From positions 244,830 through 308,829 of the forward strand of contig JTDE01000301.1 in NCBI GenBank assembly GCA_014338405.1: a stretch of 64,000 nt of DNA, read 5' to 3'. Position 1 is the stretch's first letter. Every line of letters begins with the position of its first letter. Both the position numbers and the translations under genes were made by a program. Positions 50,044 through 63,590 of this stretch are shown here, in pieces. Below the pieces are notes generated by a model that did not search any database, was not told the origin of the DNA, and saw only the letters and a list, made by a program, of their open reading frames with translations. The DNA comes from Paragonimus skrjabini miyazakii. Its lineage: Eukaryota; Platyhelminthes; Trematoda; Plagiorchiida; Troglotrematidae.

Positions 50044-53000
50044 GTAGAGTATTAAAACTTGTTCATAACGTTGTGTTATTCTCAATCCATTTAACAATGA
50101 TATGTTAAACACGATGCCCAAACTGTTTGACTTCATTCGTACAAAAGTTTGCGCGGATATTTTACAGCCGTTATGAACCTTTTACAGATTTCCGCTGAAA
50201 GTCAACCGGCCTACCAATGACACCTGTTAAATTTGGTTAACTGACGAGCAACGCATATAGGCTATTTTGGAAATACATGTACACGCGTAAACTACTCATT
50301 CTGATACCATCGGTCGCATAAGCACAACCCGGGTTGTAATGCTCGTAGTTTGGATAGTACTTGCATAGGTGATTGTGCTGCGGAGCTAACCGTACACAAG
50401 ATGATTTACCCAGGTGCCCCGATGTATGAACTGGAGGCTCCCAACTGACGTTGGCTAAATTACCCCGTAAATAATGATGTTCAAGGAGCACGTGATCAAT
50501 TGAATAAATACTCCGGTCATGACATGCAACATGCCAGCTAAGCATTAATCCTCCATACTTGCCAAGGTTGAATTTACGGGTTTACATTAACTGGCATTCA
50601 CATAGTGTTGTATTCGGATTCTGATGCTTGATGTAAGTGCAGAAAGTTTGGGAGATAAATCTTTTTCACTCACATACCAGAAAGAAGGTCCACTGTCTTC
50701 TTTCTTGTTTGTCAGCTGGATTCATACAGGCACAAACTTAAAGGTTGTCAGAATGTTGAACTCATTGTGACTGAAATTTTACTATCACATAAGTCCCTCC
50801 ATCAACATGTGGTATTCTCATGTATGCTGTCACAATCGAAAACTGACACGTGTTTACCGGTGTTGGATCAGTTGACTGACTATTGTTCCAAACTCATTCG
50901 ACAAAATTCTTGAGCAATCGCCAGATGAAATTCAAATTGTCAAGGCATATTTGGTTACGACTTTGTCTCATATGCCCACTGCCTTGCTTTCAGTACTTCA
51001 CCTGTTTCTTTCTCATTGACTGTCACTATCTACATACTCAAGTTTACAACCACAAATGGTGTTTCTTTACCTCCATCACTGAGCTTATGCGAGTGCAAAA
51101 CCACCGGGTGCCTATCTCTTCTAAATAGGCAAGTTTTTCTCAGGAACACAACTCAACACTAACCGTTTCATATTGTCGAAAAGTCACAATCGATAAGAGC
51201 GTTCGCAGTACTAAGTACCAGTTCCTGAGGACATCACATTGTCTGCAAGGTCTGCGGAACGCCTGATGTCGATGCAACCATCGAAAGTGTTTTCATGTTA
51301 TTGCTTTCAAGATAATCACGTTTGTGAGAATGGTTTATATGCCTCGCGTAATTTCACGTGATCAACTATAATCAACTTATACAATAAAATAGGTACTATA
51401 TTAAATTAAAACGCCCTCCCGTATTACGTAGCTAATTCCATGAAGACTGGAAGTCTAGCACTTCGTAGTGTATACTTTTATCTTATCCATAAGTTGATCT
51501 GAATAAAACTCTCTTACGCTGTCTTACAAATCGGTACAATATCCATTTGTTATGCTCAAGCGATCTGCCAGTAAACGTACACTGGGTTTTACCAGTTAGT
51601 CAATGTCACGTGATGTGTAGGACAGGGAAAAATTCCCACAGTGATTATTTGAGGGACGTGTCAATATTTAGTTACGAATGTCGTGTTATTCAGTTAGGTG
51701 TACTTCACGTCTATTTATGTTGCTATTTTTCCTGCCATCCAATTGAAGAGGTAAACTTGATTGTGAACTACAGATACATTAGCCGGGATAAAAAAAATTG
51801 CGGATTGGATGCAATGATTTATTTGACACCCATAAATCAGCTACCTCTTATTGTCACATATTGATCGCCATCTTTGTACGGATACAAGGGCATTTTGCCG
51901 AGTGTGTTTTCCCACTTCCAGTCATCAGTAGGTTAAGGCCAAATATGGCCAGCTGGGTTTGACAGCTATGGTACCTTTATGGTGGCCACCAATGCCTCGT
52001 GCAATAAAAATACCTTTCTATACTACCCCTCAAAACTTCTTACGATTTAGTGATATGGCGAGATTTATTCCTCGAATTTCATCTAAGTTACTGTCCAAAC
52101 CCTTCAAATAACCAAAGGGTTGAATCAAGTTGTAATGGAGGATATCAACACTGATCTGTCCTGCCTCACTCTAAAATGTTCACGAATGCGTCGAAATGAC
52201 AACGCACTAAGATTACATTTTTCTTGCTGCTTCTTGTAGCAAATACAATACCGTCCTGAACAGTGAAGTGTGACTAACTTTTTCTGTTAAATTTTGGACG
52301 TTCTGTATGGCGCGATCTTTAAGGTATTTCAGTCATTCGGATCGAACGACTAGGTTATCGACTGAGTTACAAAAGCCGTAGAAAACCATGGACTAAGAAA
52401 CCGGCATCTGACAATTTTTGGACATTCAAGTGTTAACTGAGTTGAATCCGATAGACTCTCTGATCTGACATTTTGTTTGGGTAATTTAAAACTTCTTGCA
52501 AACCACCCGTGGGAACGAGATAATTTGGGACCTGTTGATGACACTGTAACATACCTGACATGGATATTATAACCAGTACTCTAATTATGCCCTTTTTCGC
52601 AAATGAACATCATTCGCAATGAAGACCAGCCATAAGCAAGGGTTTCTTCTGTCGCACAATAATCGTCGCGTCGCAAGTATTTTAGGTAGATTGTGAAAAC
52701 TAAGTGGCCTCTAAGATTCAAGCAAATTTCACGTTATGGCTTACTGATTAAAATGAAGTTTTGGTTAACAATTGAAACATATACGTGATAAAAGCAGAAC
52801 AAACACAGTGAATGCATAACATAATATAACGCAATATCCAAGACTATTTCGCTGATCCCCGTGTGGATGACTGTCATTCTGAAAGTCACGACCGGTAGTT
52901 GGAAATGATTCATCTTTCTTATGATAGTTGCATGAAGGAGTCAGTCTTAGAGAACGCTCTCGCTTGCCTGTCGTGGTGCAAAACAGAGGTGCTCTGTTCA

Positions 53001-53289
53001 GTTGACGGCTGCTTCATTGCTACACAGCCTTCGAGACACTTATCTACAGAGGTCGAGCCATTTAGGCAGCTGTGGCGGTTGACATATACTGGTGTATTTG
53101 GAACGAATTCCTTCTATCGCTTTCGGGATTCCAAAGACACTTCTACACATAACCCGATTTAGCTACGCATTCACGTGAGCGCAGAAATGGTCAAACGTCG
53201 TCCCTCAGGAGTTCCTTGTGAGTGATTTTCCCGTTGATCCTAAATTCGAGTCCACTCTCTGCCAAAGCTTCTCAAGATTCTCCCCACAG

Positions 53290-53347
53290 GACTATTAGAT
53301 TACTGACCCTAGTAGCCGAAAACAAAGCCATTTTGCAATATGTTACA
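53290..53347 (+). CDS. Candidate short internal exon
   Basis: The acceptor TCAAGATTCTCCCCACAG ends at 53289 and the donor GTAAGA starts at 53348. The 58-base segment has one leading base, then 19 open codons (TIRLLTLVAENKAILQYVT) with a helical pattern. It lies inside a 72-codon ORF. No homolog is recognised. Low confidence for the reasons given for the other short candidates. Confidence 0.15.
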
Positions 53348-53995
53348 GTAAGAACTTGCCATGACATTCCAGCTGGACGTTTCAGATCAGGTTTTTTTAC
53401 TAGACCAATGACAAGCGGGTGCATAGCGTTTAGTAGGTGAGCGTAGTACACGTGTCATGAACACCCTGATATTGGTGACACATTTATTGAGTTTGGCAGT
53501 TGGTGCACTTAAAAGTAAATTATATATGTTGTGTCAGCTGGTATGAAGATGCAGACGGTTTCGGCGTGCATATACCGATTTAACCTCCTGGCACGCCCAC
53601 TATTTTATAACGTGCAAATATACGAGGGGAGAGAAGTTTGTCTTCAAAAGTGCACTATGCAGTAGGTGATGGCGATTGCACGCGTTTCATTCTGTATCAG
53701 ACGGCTGTCTGTTGCATCAAAGGTATTGTAGACAGCGTTGATGAGATAGCTAATTTGGATAGGGACACTTCGAGCCTAGTGAAATGCGGCCGTGTCGCAC
53801 ATTATATCTGATCACCTTGACAAAATACACAACTATGTTAGGTGAATCATTCATGGCAGTTCTCAAGCATTATCTATAATAAGCCATTTACTCTGAGGCA
53901 CGATGGTACGCAAGGTTACCCTAATTACCACAACGTTGTTATGGGAGTAACCTTGTAGGACACTTGCTGAAATATCAGCTGCTTGCTGGATGATT

Positions 53996-54009
53996 GGGGG
54001 GGGAGGGGG
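53996..54009 (+). repeat. Poly-G run (G8-A-G5)
   Basis: An isolated purine tract in otherwise AT-rich DNA. Visible directly; no function is inferred. Confidence 0.95.
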
Positions 54010-57000
54010 TTGTTCGATGGATCCCGAAAATGTGTATCGCTAACCTTGAACCTCACAACAATTCAGTATGAATTTCTAAGTGTTTTGTCAAGTGTTTCTA
54101 ACACTCACTACTTCAAACAATTAAACCACGTTTGCGAACGGCACAGTAATTACAAAAGGAATAGCCGATATCGTATCTCCGTAAAACAATTTTTTCAACA
54201 TAGCCTGAAATCTCAGTTCGTTCTAGTACACAAGCTTGTTGTCCGCATTGAAATGGAAAAACGTCGTTGAAACGAAGAGTACGATTAATTCAGTCCACAA
54301 AGGTGGAAACGCTTGCCAACTTTCCGCGAACTACTGGAAAATAGATGAGAGGTGCTCCTAGAGTAGACTGTATCTGCCTATTCTTACACGGGAATTGACC
54401 TCTAATAAACATATCTGTGGAACCCATTTTTTGAACGAACATGCACTCACGTTGAAAGATTGGTCGGTTACACTGTACTGAAACTGATTGCCCACGTATG
54501 AATTTATGTCTGCAGGAATTTGTTAACTTTCTGTTAGTGTGCATGTTTGTCTGCTGAGTTTAAGTATCCAAGTTTGGCACGCATGCGTCCATCTTACTGT
54601 GGGCATTCAGACTTCAATATCTGTGTTTGCATTAAACAATCACCCACCTAACGATAGAAACGTATGAAATATTGACCTTTATACTAGCAAGTAAACTATA
54701 AACGGGGTGTCTACGACCGAACCTCAAAATATACTTCTAGTCCCATAACCACATACATTTTGGCAAGTTTTACAGATGGTCGCTAGAGACATACGCTCTC
54801 ATTTGTACTGAAAGAAACATGTGTGAGATATAAGGAAGTTATGTAACCTGCCAAATCCGGACACTTAAATTTGGTAAACTCATACTCATTTGACGAATGT
54901 AGAAGAAACAGAAAGGGGGCAGATGAATCGTCGGATATGAGCACTCAGTAACCTTTGTGGATTTTTATCTTGGTTTCGGAAGATATTGTTGCATCTATTG
55001 AAATAATAAAAAATGCAACCGACATGACCATGTTGTAATGTTATATGGAAGCGACGTTTAATTGAGATGACGAAACATTTGGCAAAATTTAAAACATCTT
55101 TTGGTGCTCACCTATTTTTTTGCTCACTAAGGAGAAAATACGTTACGAGATGAATTCATCGTTACTCTCCTCAGTTGCGTAACGTACGGGTGTACGTATG
55201 AAAATAAGAATACTGAATAGACCAACAATAAAGGTGTAACGCCCAGTTTTCTATTAAAACCAGGAAGTAATCAATTGCCGACGCGCAGATAATTAAGGCT
55301 GATGTTGGGCTTTCAACAAAACTGTCATGATTGTGAGCAATCGATAAGTTTCGCTCCACGTGAATAAAATGCACTCTAGTTTCAAATAATTGCAGCGGTC
55401 AATATATGTGATATGCTTAACAATCGATCGTTACAAAATTATGTTTGCTAGCCAGTTGAGGATTAATTTCTGTACAATTGTCTGCAGCCTTATGGTGGTT
55501 TCACATTTGCACATAAATACTGTACAATTGATTTATAACTTGGTTTTCACCCAGTTTATGAAGGTGAGTGCAGTTAAGCTAGGATTGTCAGTTACGCAAT
55601 CGCTATAGCCTCACAGGCTGGAAACTGAGTTCATAATGTTTTTGAATGATCACCCTCACGACTAGTTTCGTCCTTGTTTGTACAGTTTGGGTAAATGCCA
55701 TCTGATGTTATAACTAAATTACACCTAACTTTTTCCCAATACAAGCGATGGTCACAGAACTGGTGGCCAAGCGTATAGATGTTTTGACTCGTCACGTGAA
55801 GCCTTGCGTATTTTATACCCTATTCTGACTATTTCTACCTAGCTAGTTTCAATGAGGATGAAACTGGCCGGTGAGTGTCTGATTGAGAGTGACAATCATG
55901 AATCATTACGAATACTCTGTATTTATTGTAGCTGATGAAAGCGTGTTAAAAACTTTGATCGCAAACTCCCCCATATAACCGCAAATTTAATTGCTGTCAC
56001 CCGGTTGCACACTCATTTTTACAAACATTAGAAGAAGCAATCGTGAAAGTTTGACTGGTTAAGAAACGTCGTTTTCTCCTAACATTTCATCAGTACAAGA
56101 CATTTGCTTGCGTTCGCCTTCCTTCAGGGCAAAACTAGAGATAGTGCGCCTGTAAATAAAATACATGTATTCGTTTTATCGTTCCGGTTTCTATGCTCAA
56201 CAGAGAACTTAGCACAGCTGCTTCACCAATGGGCCAGCTGGTATAAGATAATTTAAAAGGAGGTCATAATTCACTTGTTTGTCAGTGAACCAAATTTGTA
56301 CAGTTACTGAACTCTGGAACTGACTGCTGCTAAAACGCTGGCATGATATCACATGTGGTTCCGTAGAAACCACAGCATTTCACCAACGATTAAAGTTGAT
56401 GATACTTTCATATATCTGTCGGTATGATTATGATCGAGTTTCACAAAATTATTGTTCATGGTTGTCAGTTGAAAGCCCTGAATGCTTAATACAGCAATGT
56501 CTAATCTGACAATTTTCAACCTCACAGATTTCATTGTAGACTGAAATAAATAGCTACCGATCTTCAACCTAAATTTTAGAAAATGTAGGCCAACGACGTA
56601 AATGATAAACGTGTTACGTATCAGTTAGGTGGTGTGTACGCAATCCGACAAGCACACTCAGACTTCCTTGAGAAATCGACTTTTTTTTCGATTTTTAGCT
56701 CTATGAGTATTTGCTCAACTGTGTTAGCTTACATAACCGTTTATCATATTTCAACCGAAAGGTTTATAAGTAACTTGTCTCATTTTTGTGAAACATCTAA
56801 GCATGTTTTGAGTTCCCACTGCATTCAGTTTGCCCAATTAACTTCCCACAATATAAGTCGGGACGAAATCTTTGTTCCATTTTACAAATACGTTGTGTAT
56901 GACAAAATGTGAGCCTATGAACCCCGGAGAAGTTACAGACTTTTCAATTAAAAGCTATCTGAACTTATTCCGTCCTCTGCAGAACTGGAATGAGATAAGA

Positions 57001-57244
57001 AGATGTGAATCATGTGATGTTCTCCGGAGTCACATTTCGTACATTCTGATCACACTTGGACATGTAACCGACTTAAAACATTAAAATAAGGTTCTGTTGG
57101 GTGGAAGTCATGGCTTAAAGGATTAGACAGACAGACAGGAAGATGGAAATTATAAATATGGAGATGCTGAGTACCAGGGCAGAGAGTAGATTTCCGTGTT
57201 GTTCTGGAAACTAGAACACGGTATAGCAGCAAACAGACCTATTG

Positions 57245-58096
57245 GTTACACACAACAAGTAAAACCCTAATGTACACTGTCCTGTCCAGGTAGGCTTTCT
57301 GTAAATGAATCTTCCTATCGTGCAATATGATCTCTGGACAACTGGAATGTCCAGGAATGGGAGACAGTCGTGTACTCCGTTCTCTCTAGTCAGCCTAAAA
57401 TTTCAGTATAGGTGATTCAACTCTAAGAATAACGCATTCGAATCACTTGAATTCTCAGAAATGACCATAATGTCGTCTACGTAACGTTTGTACAGTATTG
57501 GATTTGACAATGTTTCACATAACGTAGAGTCTACCTTAACCATAAGGAAATCAGGTAGGAGTGGACCTAAGACACAGCCCATTGCATCCCCGTCCACCTT
57601 TCGGAAAGTAAACGTTTAAAAGTTAAATTTTACATTACAAGTGCGAATGAGTAATGATGATTTTAGTTTGAACACTGAAATAGATAACGGAGCTCTGCTG
57701 TTTGAGATGAAACTGTAAACGTTACCAACCGTTCCATGTAGTGGAATATCAGTGAAAATAGACGCCACATCGAGTGAACATATCAGTTTGTTCCCAACAT
57801 CTAAACGATCTACATGGCTCACAGGTTCAAAGTTGTCTTTCAGAATGCACTTGCTGATACGTTCGAGCAGATCAGCTAGCCAATTGGCTACCTCTTGCTG
57901 TGGTGCGTTGGTTACTGACATAATCGGCCCTAATGAGACATCCAGCTGGTGGGTTTTGGGCAATCCATACATCTGTGGTGTGTGTAAGCTCATTGGCTTC
58001 AACCGCTGGTATTGGTCACCAGGAATTACGCCATTTATCTTCAGTTTTTTATCTTGCAGATGCTTTCGAAAGCTTTTCTCTAGTGCATTATACTAA
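57245..58096 (-). pseudogene. PLE reverse transcriptase segment (inverted 5' part)
   Basis: On the minus strand from 58096 one reads ALEKSFRKHLQDKKLKINGV, then PQMYGLPKTHQLD, PIMSVTNAPQQEVANWLADL, the motif A block CSLDVASIFTDIP with its Asp intact, DGDAMGCVLGPLLPD (motif B), YKRYVDDIMV (motif C, YVDD at 57472-57483, intact), LPFLDIPVV and IYRKPTWTGQC (57278-57304). This is the RT palm and thumb of a Penelope-like element in correct order. Frameshifts near 57605 and 57400 break it. The right end abuts a plus-strand EN segment of the same kind of element, so the two are probably halves of one insertion. Confidence 0.88.
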
Positions 58097-58640
58097 AAGA
58101 CTTCTCTGAACGCTCTCACAGAACGCGGAGGTTGTAAACAGAAGACAATTTGACACAATTCAGCACATTCACTATAGGCCAACGGGTACCCTCGATAAAT
58201 ATAGCAGTGTCATGACCGCAAAAGTACAAGAAACAATGGTACCACCGAAGATGGTGTATTTATGGCTCATTTTTTAGGTAACGGCTGGTCAACAAGGACA
58301 AAAAGACATCTAACAGCTGTTGTATCTAGATCCTATAACGCTGTAAAACTATGTATGTTGCAGCAAGCTAGAGATTTACGAGTCTCCTGGGCTACGAACA
58401 AACAGCCTACATCTGTCACATCCCATTGTTTATACAAATATTCATTTGGTTGCCGTATGAGTTACATGGGAAGGACAAATCAACAGCTAGCTTCTGGTGT
58501 CAAGCGGCAAGTTACCAAGCGACTGGAAGCACAAATAGACACGTCAGACATGTTGGTTATGTATTACTCAGGCTTCAATAAACCTATAGGACCCTTAAGA
58601 TAGACTAGATATAAACGGGTAAACATATTTGCAATCGGTC
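58097..58640 (+). pseudogene. PLE linker and GIY-YIG segment (3' part)
   Basis: The plus strand carries the region that follows RT in PLEs: NGYP (58181-58192), MVYLWLIF in place of the usual VYL-LPF strand, RSYNAVKLCM, then the EN start HCLYKYSFGCRMSYMGRTNQ with MGR in place of IGR, and VKRQVTKRL. Several frameshifts and stops interrupt it upstream of 58262, and the EN fades after about 58560. It begins almost exactly where the minus-strand RT segment ends, in the opposite orientation. Confidence 0.8.
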
Positions 58641-61600
58641 AGTTTTAGGCCAACTGCACACAGACAGTCTTTATTAGTGAACACGTAATAAGCAAGCCAG
58701 GAATGAAATTGTTACATTCAACATGATAAGTGTTTCAAACTAATAATGTAAAGTGAGCGCCAAGATTATTATTAAGGTTATCGCTCTGTTCTTGCCATCA
58801 TTACAAATCACTATATTCGTTCTCAGACCGGTTATTATGCCATGCGTATATACTATCCGTGACTTTCGTGGCATTTGTATAGTGACACTTGGCAAACAAA
58901 CAGATCTGGAGTAACAGTGATGAACTTTACGGATAATTCGAAACATTTTCTCCAATTCACTACGTAAAATTAACCCAGATTTTGAACCAAACACACTGAA
59001 GTTGATTGTCCATGAGAGTAAAACCAGTTCTTGTAATGCTTACTAAACTTTCCCATAGTCATCGTCATCACCGTAACTCATCTGACAACAGCATGTGGAA
59101 AAATAAACAAAGAATGACGAAGAGAACCTAAAATTTGTTCCATAAATGCCTTCCTAATATGATGCTGGCGGACAACAGTACAAAAGCATGTGCCACAAGG
59201 TAAATATTGCAGAGTTGACCAGGGAGTTGACGGTTTATATACAAGTGGTGTTTGCTGTTGTAAAATGCAGCTGAAAACGGATATTCTAAATGCTTCCTGA
59301 AAGGTAATAAATGAAGTCAGAACATGTAATAACATCTTAGCGCATGCGAACACGTGTGTTTGTTTCAAGCTGTCACGAACGGCTCGAGGCGAAATAATCT
59401 CAGTTGTGACGCGCATCTCGGCGCTCGTCGAAATGTCGAGGGGTACCATACAGGACATATGCGTGAACTGAACAACAACCCTGGAATATGTCATGGGGTA
59501 ACCAACACAGTAGTCGGTCAAGGCCAAAGCCAAACTACTGAAGGCAAACCAATGAATCCAGCTGCTGTGTTGATTTCATATACAATGCCCTATTGACAAT
59601 ATACGAACAACTTTTGTCGTGCCTCATTGGTGAGACTTTTGCAATCAGTTGGGATAGCTTGGGGTCGTATTAACCAGCGTTACAACACAAGCACTTACCA
59701 AGGATTCCACCCCTCCACTTTCAAACCGTAATTTGAACATACAAGTGATTTATAATTATTTACTAGACTAGCTCTGACCTACAAATACACTTCATGCATA
59801 CCCTGTATGCATGGACAATCTGATTAGAATGATCAGGAAACATTGTTTTGAGATTAAATCTAAGGCACACGATGTGACAAAAAGCAGCATACCGAGGACT
59901 CTATAAGTGCTCCTTGTTCTTGAATGTATGTTATTCCTGAGTTGCAAAGAAATGGATCCGTATGCTTGTTCTTATAAGACTTTTTCTCATCCTCTAGAAT
60001 AAAGCGGACTTGTGGTAATCGCTTCAGATATGTTAGCAAATATTTCTGCGACCTTCAACCTGTCGAGAATTTTCCTATACATGAAATTACGAGCTATGGA
60101 TAAAACAATGTGAATATCCAGATTATAACTGTGAGAATAAAATCAACCCATAATAAAACCCACCTGAGCTAATGTGCCGTACGTCTGACTGGTGCACTGG
60201 CTTTCAAATGTTGGTAGTTCATATGACCGAGCGGATAAAACCGATTCAAGGCATTTATCGTGCCAGGCCTTCAAAATCATCATAAATGTTGCCACAATAT
60301 AATTTTGCAATTAGTAGCGTTACTCAGTTTTCCCCTTGGTAATAGGGATACCTTCGTCTGACCTCGCGATACAAAAACTTTAATACCACCACAAGCAATA
60401 TTGTGACTATGTTCGTGCTGTTGTCTGAAAATGCCTACCAACTATCAACACATTATCCATTTTTTTGTCTAGGAAGAGTAGGTCCAAAGCTTAAAGGAAC
60501 CCTTTCGGCTTTTACCTGTGACTTACAGAGGCCATAACTCAATACTTTCCTGAACAGTACCTTCAAAATTCAATTCATGTTAGTTGACTGATTAAGTGAG
60601 TAAGTGGATGTTAGTGTCCGATTGCAATGAATACATAAAATGAGAAACCAATGCCAGATTTCAAACTTTCACATACATCCGCGTTTAGCCAACTCTGGTT
60701 TAACCGATCTGACTTTGCCCGATTATTCGGCTAAACAGTATAATTATTCTACTGGCAGTGGCCCTCTCATATTTTCGAACCACCGTATCGCATAGACTCA
60801 AACATTTCGCAATCAAGTGAATACGTTTGCTCAAAAATGCTCCCGATAGTGAATTGGTATTCACGATCGTCTCGAAACAAATGGAAACTTTGTGATGAAA
60901 GTTCCTTAAAGGACATTATCCTGAAAAGACATTAACAAAACTAAAAAGCCGTTGGCAGGGTTCTTTAGTTTGAAAACATGACTTGTCTACCCTGAGAAAT
61001 TTGCAATTAACCAACAGAAAATAGTGAATCACTTTTCTAATTTTACGGAAGATTTCTTATTTGGTTGGCAAAATATCTGGAGTTTAGTAGACGCTACTAG
61101 ATAAGGAAAACTTCATCTGGTTACAGAAGTATCGTAAAATTATTAAACCATTTCTTTAAACACAGGCAATTATTTTCACAAAAACCAAGTTTATAATATT
61201 CTCTTGTAATTTTCTTCCAAAGTAGGATGTAACGATTATGATAAATTAGTAAGTTTTCCAAAAGTTGCACTAATCGTAGTGCGTAAAACTATTGCACGAG
61301 AGCACCAACATTAATTGTTCAGAAACTTTATGAAAATCGTATTCATGTTGTCAGTAGTCCAGAATAGGTCACTGTTTGTATGGCATTGTGTAAGGTCAAG
61401 TATTATATCCAGCACGTTTGCCCAACCGCATACTATTCAAACTGACTCACAATGGGAAACACTGTATAATTTGTGAGCTACTGGAAACGTACTTTCAAAT
61501 TTTCGACGGTTAAATGTTTGTGAATGGAAAACACGCTCTCATACTCCAAAATGAAGCAACCCGCTTGAACAAGAATGTGATTTGGCGGCGACAAACAGTA

Positions 61601-62789
61601 CGCTTCAAACAGGTTAATAGAGTTTTATGGTGGAGTAGTGAAAGATTGTGTATGTACATGTAGCATTTATTGTGTGTATCCCGAGATGATCCCACTTGTG
61701 TGCTACAGTGTCATCATTTGCAGTTTATAAACGACTATAGAAGAATGTGACATCATTATTTCTTCATGAACGCACAAAGCGAATGCGAGGATTTCGCCCG
61801 TTAACTTTGGGCTATTTAACAAATTCGAAAGATGGAGTAACGTCCAACATCTCTTATTAAAGAGTACATTATTTGAGTCAACACCAACTTTACTAAACAA
61901 ATCGTACATCCCTCTGATTATGGTTTGCAGCCCTTTTTCTCTAACGACGTCGAGCGCCAACAAATTACGTAGATCGTACGTGTTTTCACCTTAATTCGTG
62001 AACACTGTAGTTGTCATCAAGCGTTCAATCGTGAGCAAAATTGATTGCAGCTCAAAATGTTGTAAAGTGGGCGAAGGTGTTGGATTCTGTGTGGTCATCT
62101 TGATATTAACTCAACAAAGAGATTTTTCTCAATGAACCAAACTTGGACGACAAACGTGCATCAAGGGGACACATTGCAGTTATCACCATCATCTCTCACA
62201 GTAGTTTAAAACCGCATAAATCTATCAGTTACATAACAGTACAATTCACCGCCTTAAGAAGGAACCTGGTTTACACTAGAAAGTGTGGTTCGGACCGTTT
62301 TCGTTTCAAGCAATACATATTCATCTGATTTCAGAAGGTAAGTACAGACACGGTGGTCTCCATTTTGGACAAAATTCTCGCAATCTGCTGTTCGGGAATG
62401 GTAGTCGAAAGTGACAGGTTGAATATCTGATAACTATTATCAATCTGATCTATTGAAATGTTCCAAAACAATCACACGTCGTTTGTATTTCCAATAAAAC
62501 ATATTGAAATCTTCACTTTTTGTAGATTTCAACCAAATGTTCGCGGATTTTCGGTAGATTTACTAAATTATTTTATGGGTAAGTTCATAATTTTTTACCA
62601 CACATGTCTGCAATAGTATTTTTTGCAAGTGTAATGTACCAAAATAAAACACGATTGGGCCTTTCTGTTCAGCAAGAGAAAAACATTTTCAACAGAGGAA
62701 TCAGAATACAAGCTGAGATTGGAGTTTATTTTAAGCACTGTCGTCAGTCGTAAATCTGTCTAGCAAGAAAACAAAAAACACATTAACAA
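58641..62789. other. Stretch without a recognised gene
   Basis: AT-rich sequence. The 151-codon minus ORF at 59078-59533 and its partly overlapping plus ORF have no recognisable domain, and their length is about what chance gives. No repeat family member was recognised. Confidence 0.5.
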
Positions 62790-63590
62790 GGCAAATGAGA
62801 TGGTTAAAAGTCATCCAGATAGATCGCCAAACGTTTAATGCACCATAAGCTGACAAGGGTGGGGCAATACATGGATTTCATGATTTTTGCTTCTGTTGCA
62901 CACAAAAGATCATTAGTAGGTATATTGTTCTACACAGCATCAAAAATATGCTCTGATGATAGACTGAAAGCTAAGCAAGCAGTGTTGCGTGAAGTGCTAT
63001 CAATTCCCTGGAAATTTTTCACTTGAAGGTGGAGACATCTTACTCCTTGGGAAAATGCAATCGACGAAGTACCTAAAAAAGCTACGTAAATCAAACCTCT
63101 TCAAACGTGATGAGTTGATAAACACTTTTGAAAGGGTGATCAGTGCCGCGCTGATACGTCTGTATAATGCAGCGAATCTTTTCTCACTCCCACAAGCGAC
63201 TAGGTTCCCTCTATGACCAGTCAAACAGCAGTCATGTGTTTTCTATCGGCCACTCTAATCATGCAGTTGCGTAAACAGTTGCATCGGAAACGCAGAAAAA
63301 ATGCGTGAAGCACGGGTCAAGGAGCCCATCCCAAAGTGGTTAGGAGTTACATTAACTCAACTGCTAGTCAATAATACTCAGCAAGAAAATACGCGAATCC
63401 CACCATCGCAAGACACTTACAAACCACAGATCATAACCTCTAGATTGCATCTTCGTTTGAGATTCTGCTGAATGCTTTCAACCCACAAATTTTTAAGTTT
63501 GCCGAAGCCTTGTTGACCAGTGGTTAGTAGCCGTTACTTTGCGCCCAAGAACAACTGACATTCAGTCGTTGATTGTCGTGAGGTTAGCGG
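62790..63590 (+). mobile_element. PLE C, RT thumb to GIY-YIG remnant
   Basis: In order on the plus strand: HHKLTRVGQYMDF (from about 62840), HKRSLVGILFYTASKICSDD, LKAKQAVLREVL, then SAALIRLYNAANLFSL (63140-63190), a decayed VFYRPL-SCSC strand, ARVKEPIPKWL (63310-63342), TIARHLQTTDHNL in another frame (about 63395-63435), FEILLNAFNPQIFKFAEAL and a final LRPRTT-like end. This is the 3' half of a PLE, from the end of RT through the EN. At least three frameshifts and several stops break it. The YIG-x-R core is unreadable. The IPKWL and FAEALL motifs place it near, but not in, the PLE A/B subfamily. Confidence 0.82.

Larger units (their letters stand above)
49331..57244. other. Stretch without a recognised gene
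   Basis: Nearly eight kilobases of AT-rich sequence. It holds a hammerhead-like motif (50014-50043), one candidate exon (53290-53347), a G-run (53996-54009) and a GACA-type run near 57125-57135. No element or domain was recognised otherwise. Confidence 0.5.

Noticed and set aside
54001..54270. 95-codon ORF next to the poly-G run
   Set aside because: The start overlaps the G-run region and no coding signature is present.
59078..59533. Minus-strand ORF of 151 codons
   Set aside because: No domain, no splice context, an overlapping ORF on the other strand, and a length compatible with chance.
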